Assembly: GCA_025890175.1 (NCBI GenBank)
Contig: JANPYM010000001.1
Coordinates: 213,187-277,186, forward strand
Direction of reading: 5' to 3'
DNA length: 64,000 nucleotides
Origin: Ciborinia camelliae
Lineage: Eukaryota; Ascomycota; Leotiomycetes; Helotiales; Sclerotiniaceae
Of the stretch, positions 56,561 to 64,000 are shown one piece after another. A program made the translations under genes and the position numbers. The stretch's first letter is position 1; every line of letters begins with the position of its first letter. The notes beneath the pieces were generated by a model. That model did no database searches and had not been told where the DNA came from. It saw only the letters and a list, made by a program, of their open reading frames with translations.

Positions 56561-56739
56561 ATATATGAAATGATCTCAAAGCGGGGAGACAAAAACATAA
56601 GTAGATTTCCGATATGATAATCTTACCATTTATATCACCCTTCCCGCATATATATCATCCTTTATATATTCCTTGATATTTCTTCTTCATTCATTTATCC
56701 ATGATTTTTTTTATTCAAGATTTCTTTTCCTTCTTTTTC

Positions 56740-57050
56740 TTCTTTTTCCTTTTCCTGCTCTTTCCCTTTCTCCCTCCCCTCTCCCTTCCTCCTTTTTCTT
56801 TTTCCCTCTCCCTCTCCCTCTCCCTCTCCCTCTCCCTCTCCCTCTCCCTCTCCCTTTCCCTCTCCCTCTCCCTCCCCCTCCTTCTCATTTCCCCTCTCTT
56901 CCCCCCCTTTCTCCCCCTCTCCCTCTCTCTCCCCTACCCCTACCCCTACCTACCTACCTACCTACCCATCTATCTACCTACCTACCTACCTACCTACCTA
57001 CCTACCTACTCAATACCTACTCAATACCTACTCAATACCTACTCAATACC
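56740..57050. repeat. CTCCCT and CTACC low-complexity tract
   Basis: Polypyrimidine CTCCCT hexamers (56800-56880), then CTACC tetramer/pentamer repeats and TCAATACCTAC units to about 57050. The open frames here are repeat peptides. Confidence 0.9.
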
Positions 57051-57174
57051 TATCATAGGTAGGTAGATTTATACATTAATCCATCCATCCATCCATCCAT
57101 CCCCCGCCCCCCCCCCTCTCTCCTCCCCCCTCTCTCTCCTCCCCCTTTTTCTCTCCCCCTTCTCCCTCTCCCCC

Positions 57175-58385
57175 CCAAAAAGAAAAAAACCCCCCATGCA
57201 ATTCCCTCCCCATGCAATTCCCCAAACGAGTAATGAGTAAGGATGGAACACAACAAGCATTGAAAAGAAATGACAAATAACGAAGAAGGCGAAGAAGGCG
57301 AAAAAAAAAAAATCCCATTCATGCATGTATTTTACACATTTTCGGCGCTGGTACTATACTATACTATACTATACGATCCACACGATTTCGGTCTCGGTCT
57401 ATCATTTCGTTTGGTTCCTTCCCTTGTGCCTTTTTCCTATTTCCTATTTCCTATTTGCCTGGTCCCAATCCCCAATCCCCAATCCCCAGTCCACACAATC
57501 CCTGTATCACATCCCATCCCATCCCATCCCATCCCATCCCATCACATCCCATCCATCTTTTCCTCTCCATTCCTCACTCAAACCTCCTCCTACTCTCACC
57601 CTACTACGACTTCCCCGCCCCCCTAATAGCCGTAACCCAATCTTCCTCTCCCAATCCCTCTCCATCTACCCCCTTCGCTCCAATTCCCTTTTGAAGCACC
57701 TCCAAAATCTCCTGATCACTACTCACCCCATGAAGTTTACTTTCCAAAGAACCAAAAAGTCCCACGGCTGCCCTAACCAATACGCCGTCGCCTTCAAAAA
57801 CCGCGATATCCCACAATCTACTTGCATTATCGAGGGAAATTGAGCTAGTGAACAGGGATGTGAATGTATCTCGGAGATAGACGTCGGGGTTTAGATTTAG
57901 GTCCTCCGAGCTGAGATGGGAATGGAGACTAGGGAATTTCTGAGAGAGTGTGGTGAGGAAGAGGCTGTAGACGCGAGAGATGGCACCGGGGTCATTGGTG
58001 TGGAAGGAGAGGGGGAGAGGTCGATTGAGGATATTTGAAAGGGCTTGGAAGGAGGAAGAAGGATCGGGAAGGTTGAGAAGAAGAATGGCTGCGATTGTCT
58101 ATTGTAAAATTAGCTTCCCATTCTCGATCATAAAACATAAAAAGGAGAAAAGAAATCTTTACTTACACTCGTTCCATGCACGTAACCCACATCACTCCTG
58201 TACATGGAATAAGCCTTGAGAACATCCGTCAAAGCCACATGCAAAGGTCCCTCGGGTTGAAATATTCGTAATTCAGGGTACGTCTCCTTGACATCCCTTT
58301 CAATACGTTCAAGCCAACCTTTTTTCCTTTCTTCCTCTGCACTCAATTGAGAGCCACTCTCGATCGTGGTCTCTAAGGCTTGGGC
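57175..58385. repeat. 1211-bp duplicate of 58396-59606 (probable assembly artefact)
   Basis: The sequence from 57175 to 58385 repeats at 58396-59606, separated by a 10-N gap that begins exactly where the first copy ends. The differences I found are homopolymer lengths only: A12 versus A11 near 57301, and one C fewer in the C-run near 57620. This is what two unmerged overlapping contigs look like; a very recent tandem duplication is the alternative. Confidence 0.9.
57604..58385 (-). pseudogene. duplicated 3' fragment of the TBC-domain gene
   Basis: Copy of exon 2, the intron and the 3' end of exon 1 of the TBC gene at 58816-61079, cut off by the N gap. In this copy a one-base shorter C-run ends the protein at AIRGAGKS, while the other copy reads on to AIRGGGEVVVG. 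Which is correct cannot be decided here. It should not be counted as a separate gene unless the duplication is confirmed. Confidence 0.8.
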
Positions 58386-58395
58386 NNNNNNNNNN
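58386..58395. other. assembly gap (10 N)
   Basis: Ten Ns joining the two copies of the 1211-bp segment. Confidence 1.
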
Positions 58396-58815
58396 CCAAA
58401 AAGAAAAAAACCCCCCATGCAATTCCCTCCCCATGCAATTCCCCAAACGAGTAATGAGTAAGGATGGAACACAACAAGCATTGAAAAGAAATGACAAATA
58501 ACGAAGAAGGCGAAGAAGGCGAAAAAAAAAAATCCCATTCATGCATGTATTTTACACATTTTCGGCGCTGGTACTATACTATACTATACTATACGATCCA
58601 CACGATTTCGGTCTCGGTCTATCATTTCGTTTGGTTCCTTCCCTTGTGCCTTTTTCCTATTTCCTATTTCCTATTTGCCTGGTCCCAATCCCCAATCCCC
58701 AATCCCCAGTCCACACAATCCCTGTATCACATCCCATCCCATCCCATCCCATCCCATCCCATCACATCCCATCCATCTTTTCCTCTCCATTCCTCACTCA
58801 AACCTCCTCCTACTC

Positions 58816-61079
58816 TCACCCTACTACGACTTCCCCGCCCCCCCTAATAGCCGTAACCCAATCTTCCTCTCCCAATCCCTCTCCATCTACCCCCTTCGCT
58901 CCAATTCCCTTTTGAAGCACCTCCAAAATCTCCTGATCACTACTCACCCCATGAAGTTTACTTTCCAAAGAACCAAAAAGTCCCACGGCTGCCCTAACCA
59001 ATACGCCGTCGCCTTCAAAAACCGCGATATCCCACAATCTACTTGCATTATCGAGGGAAATTGAGCTAGTGAACAGGGATGTGAATGTATCTCGGAGATA
59101 GACGTCGGGGTTTAGATTTAGGTCCTCCGAGCTGAGATGGGAATGGAGACTAGGGAATTTCTGAGAGAGTGTGGTGAGGAAGAGGCTGTAGACGCGAGAG
59201 ATGGCACCGGGGTCATTGGTGTGGAAGGAGAGGGGGAGAGGTCGATTGAGGATATTTGAAAGGGCTTGGAAGGAGGAAGAAGGATCGGGAAGGTTGAGAA
59301 GAAGAATGGCTGCGATTGTCTATTGTAAAATTAGCTTCCCATTCTCGATCATAAAACATAAAAAGGAGAAAAGAAATCTTTACTTACACTCGTTCCATGC
59401 ACGTAACCCACATCACTCCTGTACATGGAATAAGCCTTGAGAACATCCGTCAAAGCCACATGCAAAGGTCCCTCGGGTTGAAATATTCGTAATTCAGGGT
59501 ACGTCTCCTTGACATCCCTTTCAATACGTTCAAGCCAACCTTTTTTCCTTTCTTCCTCTGCACTCAATTGAGAGCCACTCTCGATCGTGGTCTCTAAGGC
59601 TTGGGCTCTTCGAAGAGCGGCAGTATATGATGAATTTGTTAATCCTAATGGATTTCCAATCGCCCTTGCCCATACGGCCCCACGACTTCTTGGTGCTATA
59701 CCCCTCCACCAAAGTTCTCTCGTTCTTCGTTGTCTAATCACATCATCCCAATTGGGTAAAACGTGCTCTTCCCAGATCTTCAACAGTGAACTTGCTGTAT
59801 CATCTCTACAAGTAGATCTGCTACGTTTTTCGGATTCTTTCTTGAGCTCCACTTTCTCTGCTGATGCCATCATTTTTTGATATTCCTTGAGGTGTCGCCT
59901 TTCCTCAGCCGGATCCTTTGGAGGAAGCCACGATGGTCTAGTTCTCGATAGTACAGCTTCCTTCTCCTTTGATATAGGTAACGGATCGATCATCAGTTCG
60001 GTTCTTCGTAGGGGAGGTAATTCGGCCAATGATGATTTCACTCTAGTTGGCTTTGTACTGGCAGGGCGTACATAGTCATGAGAGTCTGATTCTCTATTTA
60101 CCTCATCATCCGCGTGTGCCTCCAAGGCTTCCGTCAAAGCCTTCGCTTCTTCGCTCAAATCCGACAAAGCTTCGTTCCAACTCTTTGCGCGAGGTTTATT
60201 AGAATTATAAGCCATATTTGAATATTGTCCCGCACTTGCTCCTCGTGTCATAATAGGTCTTGGTGATCTAAGTTCTCCCTGTTCTGCTGGTTTAGAAGAA
60301 GTTCCATTTCCAAGTGGCTTCGATTTTTCTTTCGCAGGCCTCTCTGGGCTCGTCGATGCTGATGGTGCAGCACTTGTTCGTTCTTGCAGTGGTCGTGGTG
60401 ATATCGGCACATTTTCCAAAAGACATTCGTCGGGTACATCATCTCCATCATCCTCATCACATTCATTTTCCAACTCCTCTATAGTTTTTCGTTCGCGATT
60501 CGAGATCCAACTACCCCTTCTTCCTTTCACGGACCCTCCGGAAGTGCTACTCCTTGGGCTCACACTTAAAATATTTGGACTCAAACTTCGCTGTCGTGTA
60601 AGTGTAGTCGGTAATGCAGGTGCATTGGGACTACTCAACCCTCTTCTAGTTCTTGCCGATGAACTGGGCACAGGGACGATTGCCAAGCCATCCGATGCCG
60701 CATTTCTTATCTGGGACCTCAATGTTGGATAACCTGGACGACCTTTTGTAGTCGATGTCAAATCTCTGGGAATCCTAGTGTTTCCTTGTGTGGCGGACAT
60801 TGGACGTCGTTCTTGTCGTTGCTTTGTTTGACTGCGCAGATCGGTGGTCAATTTGGAAGAATATGGATTTGTCAACATCTTGATGCCGAAATCATCAATC
60901 TCCGAGTCAATTCTTGATTCATCATCGAGTCCAATCTCTTCGAAATGGCTAACATCGGAAAGAATCTCATCGTTATCGGATTGATATGAGGAATGGAAGG
61001 AAGAGGATTTAGACCCCGTTAGCTCGGGGGGTGAACCAGGCATTGATGTTGGATAACCCGCATCGCTTGAATAGATCAT
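58816..61079 (-). CDS. TBC-domain protein lacking the Arg and Gln fingers
   Basis: Two exons, 61079-59388 and 59319-58816, with a 68-nt intron (GTAAGT donor, CAATAG acceptor), encode 731 aa. The first ~420 residues are disordered and rich in Ser, Pro, Arg. The TBC (Rab GTPase-activating) domain spans about 450-700: WWRGIAPRSRGAVW matches the first motif, RIERDVKETYPELRIF the IxxDxxRT motif, and DVGYVHGTS the YxQG motif. The catalytic Arg is Glu and the catalytic Gln is His, so classical dual-finger GAP activity is not expected. The frame is open 5' of the ATG with coding-like sequence (ENHYPQTPSFEDA), so an upstream exon is possible. The C-terminal end depends on a C-run that differs in the duplicate copy. 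Confidence 0.85.
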
Positions 61080-64000
61080 GGCATCTTCAAAAGATGGAGT
61101 TTGAGGATAATGATTTTCTCGTAAGGTAGCTATTTTGGCGGTATTGAATTGAAAATTGAGGTTCGATGATTAAACAGTTAAACAGTTAATTGCTGCTGTT
61201 TCGAAAGGATGAGATGAGATGATGGCGGTACCTGCCCCTTGATTGATTATGTGATGTTATAGGGATGGATGATCAGGGTCTGAGGCCGAGTCTGAGGTTG
61301 GTTTCGAAGGAACTTGGAACTTTGGGGGAAGGAATGGAAGGCAAGGAATCCAATCCAGCAATAATCTGTGAGGTTGAATTGAATTTGGATTTGGAATTGA
61401 AGTGAATTGATTCAAGAAGACGTTTTGAAGCTCAATTGATTGAATGAGTGAATGAATGAAGGAATGAATGAATGATTGGTTGAATGATTGAACAAATGAT
61501 TGATTGAATGAACGAATGATTGATTGAACGAACGAATGAACGAATGAATGAATGAAAGTATAGTCTCAAAAAAAGAATGATAATAGAATATCTCTATTGA
61601 ATCCCAATTGTACCTAGAGGTCTTGAACGTGCGGAATTTTGGGCGTGAAAATAAAATGGTATTATTGTTGAAGTATTGATTGTATGGGGGTACCTATGGG
61701 GGGGTTGTTGCTGCTGTAGAAGTACTCGGGACTCTGAGATGATGATATTCCTTTTTGGGGGCGAGAATTCGTCGATGATGTATTTGGGTCGTTATGTTAT
61801 AAATTCATTCAGATAAGGAAAGAAAGAGAGAAAGAAGGAAGAAAGCAAGCAAGCAAGCAAGCAAGTCTGTGTGTGTGTGGTGAAAGTCAACTGAGATGGA
61901 ATGAAATACTAGCTACCTAGGTAGGGATCGTGGGAGAGGGTAAATAGAGAGAAAGATGGGTGAATGGGAAGTTTGTAAAAGAGTAAATAGGGAAAGTTGG
62001 CAAGAAGGCAAGAAGGCAATTGGAAGCTGGTAGGCAAAAATAACAAAGTAGGTAATAAAAGGCAATTGACAACTTTCACAATTAACTACCTAACTAGTAC
62101 CTTGATAGATGGTCCGGACTTCAATAGATTTGTTTGAGGTGATCTTTTGGTTTTATTATTATTGCCTAGGTACCTACCTACCTACCTACCTACCTATCTA
62201 GGTATTCAAGATGAGAGATGGGAGAGGAGAGTGGTTGCAATTTACAAATGATGATTCGGTGGATCCAAATTCAATTACCTTCATTTAAGCAATAATCGGT
62301 GGGTCAGAGAGTCGTAAGTCATAAAGTAGGTCAGTCAGGTCAGGTCAGGTCAATTGGTATCTAGTTGTCATCAAGTCTGTATTATTGTAAGAAGTATAAA
62401 ATGAACAGTTGGATTAATTCCTTTCAATGATGGATGGGTATATCGTATCATCGTATCTACGTATCGACGTATCTATCGACCTTAGGTACGGTATCCAGTG
62501 AGGGAGTTTTCTCCTTCATTACGCATTGTCTGATACTTCAATTGTGACAGATCATTTAAATCCTTTCCATTATTCGTTAACCCCTAGCCATCAGCCAGCC
62601 ATCAGGTAGGTAGGTAGGTACCTTAAACTTCCTATTCGATGAATCCATGACGGATAGGTAGGTACCAGATAAGGTAGCTTCAGATCCCGAGTATATAAGT
62701 AGATAGATAGATATCTACTCCGTATACCTATAATTACTATATACCTACCTACCTACCTACCTACCTTACCTACCCAGATAAAACAACCCCGAAGGTCTAA
62801 AATTGATTTTCAAACATCCATCACATCAAGATGTCTGTCTTCAAAACGAAACATAGGTAGGTATCACCTCCAGCTCTTAGATAGATATGAAACGAAGTTT
62901 AATCATAACAACTAATTCCATCCCACCTCTTTATACCTAGGTATCTACACAAACCAAACCTAGGTACCTACCTCTATATATACCTATAAAAAGTCGGAAA
63001 AATATGAATGATTTCGAGGATATATATATATACATACCTAGATATATACAGTAATCATAGTGTGTACCTACCTACCATCAGCTACCTAGGGTAGGTATCT
63101 ACATAAGCAATCTTTCATCAGCGGGGGGACAAGGTTTGATCTGACATTCAAATTACGGTTAATAAGGTAGGTACCTAGGTAAGGTACTTTCCACTTAAAC
63201 AAAGTAAGGTAAGCAGGGGAGGGGATGGGATGCTGGGTGAAGAACTACCCTATCTAGGACCTATCATTTCTGAAAGATAGATATCGTATCTAGCTGACTT
63301 CTATAATGGGGGTTGTAATTGTAAATGTGATTGTAAATGTGATTATGATTATGATTATGATTATGATTATGATTGAACGACATAAGATTTTTCATTCTAA
63401 AGTCTTCAAACTTGTAAGGTTGGTTATCTAGACGCTCGCTCATATCCCATGCACAAAATACATAAGTACCTAGTAGGTATGGTATACCGGTAGGTATCAA
63501 GAGACAGCAAGGTAGGTAGGTAAGTGAAGCTGCTTATATAGTACCTAGGTATTTACGAACCAAAAATAAATACCAAGGTGCCAAACAAGTTCAATGAGGC
63601 TGAACAAATTACCATTTTCTTATTTCGTGGCCATCATTTCCATCATTTCCATCATTTCCATCCACGGGGGTAATAAGGTTCTATAAGGAAAGCACAAGGA
63701 GTGTGAGAACGAAGGACTCTACCTAGGAGAGCACCAGCACCACCACCACCACCACCACCAGCAGAAGATCTCGCAGATCAAACATTAATCTTTATGCCAA
63801 GGGAAAGGGGGAAGGAACGCGGACGATGAGATTCGATGATGCTAAGCCCAAACGGATCTAGAAGCCGGACTGTAGAACGAAAGAACCCAAGTGAGCTGAA
63901 AGGACGAATCCAATCTCCATCCAATTTAATTTCGGTACGTCCCCCGGCGCCCGCGGAAAAATAACGATCGCCAGGCCCAAGTACCGTTTAAATTTTTTTT
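61080..64000. other. 2.9-kb repeat-rich intergenic region to the window edge
   Basis: Contains GAATGAATGA repeats (61440-61555), CAAG repeats (61848-61866), many CCTAGGTA/GGTAGGTA motifs (61910-63550), a GATTAT run (63340-63374) and a CAC run (about 63736-63763). The region ends in a T-run. No gene start or domain was recognised. Confidence 0.7.

Larger units (their letters stand above)
53756..57174. other. 3.4-kb intergenic region with relics and microsatellites
   Basis: Contains GTCATCT repeats (54050-54077), a pair of diverged direct repeats (about 54087-54175 and 54914-55020), an AT-rich insert-like segment between them, TATATG runs near 56530 and a long CTCCCT/CTACC tract (56740-57050). 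No gene is supported; the frame at 54600-54863 is AT-biased and without a domain. Confidence 0.6.

Noticed and set aside
57604..58385. Second TBC-domain gene
   Set aside because: The sequence is the same as part of 58816-61079 across a 10-N gap; treated as an assembly duplicate.

Overview
The window is nuclear DNA of a filamentous ascomycete (Pezizomycotina). The evidence is short introns of about 47-130 nt with GTRNGT donors and CTAAC-like branch sites, long AT-rich intergenic regions full of microsatellites, and typical fungal genes (Kar9, Itt1-type RBR ligase, mitochondrial transhydrogenase, F-box protein, GPI-anchored secreted protein). The tetranucleotide-rich spacers (CCTAGGTA, GGTA, CCAT runs) and the gene content remind me of Leotiomycetes such as Sclerotiniaceae, but that placement is inference. 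There is no operon structure; genes are monocistronic and separated by 0.6-5 kb.

Layout. 1-251: 5' end of an unidentified minus-strand gene. 1822-2219: frame-broken minus-strand remnant. 2594-5704: intronless 1036-aa protein with a vWA-like N-terminus. 5705-10071: mostly empty, with a TATATG microsatellite and one possible small gene. 10072-12310: four-exon seven-transmembrane protein. 15049-16872: F-box protein. 17086-17594: foldback repeat. 18737-20684 (-): RWD plus RING-IBR-RING ubiquitin ligase. 21328-21881: degenerate element with pogo/Fot1-like termini. 22572-23398: dolichyldiphosphatase. 25400-28960 (-): Kar9. 33207-37197 (-): NAD(P) transhydrogenase in 13 exons, including a 4-nt microexon. 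38423-40021 (-): coiled-coil protein built from 8-heptad repeats. 41256-41811: assembly gap. 45322-46821: secreted, probably GPI-anchored protein with metallothionein-like cysteine repeats. 48877-50221 (-): phosphoserine aminotransferase, divergent from 50818-52211, an SDR-fold protein lacking its catalytic lysine. 52826-53755 (-): protein with a 73-aa tandem duplication. 58816-61079 (-): TBC-domain protein lacking both catalytic fingers. A second copy of this gene's 3' part (57175-58385) across a 10-N gap looks like an assembly artefact. 61080-64000: repeat-rich, no gene seen.

The genes are housekeeping and cell-biological (ER glycosylation, spindle positioning, mitochondrial NADPH, serine synthesis, ubiquitin and Rab regulation) and do not form one pathway. 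The most noteworthy items are the 4-nt microexon whose skipping would truncate the transhydrogenase, the cysteine-repeat surface protein, two apparent pseudoenzymes, the vWA-like orphan with an altered metal site, and two inverted-repeat elements. Exon joins were worked out by hand from splice signals, reading-frame continuity and family resemblance; all multi-exon CDS totals are divisible by three.
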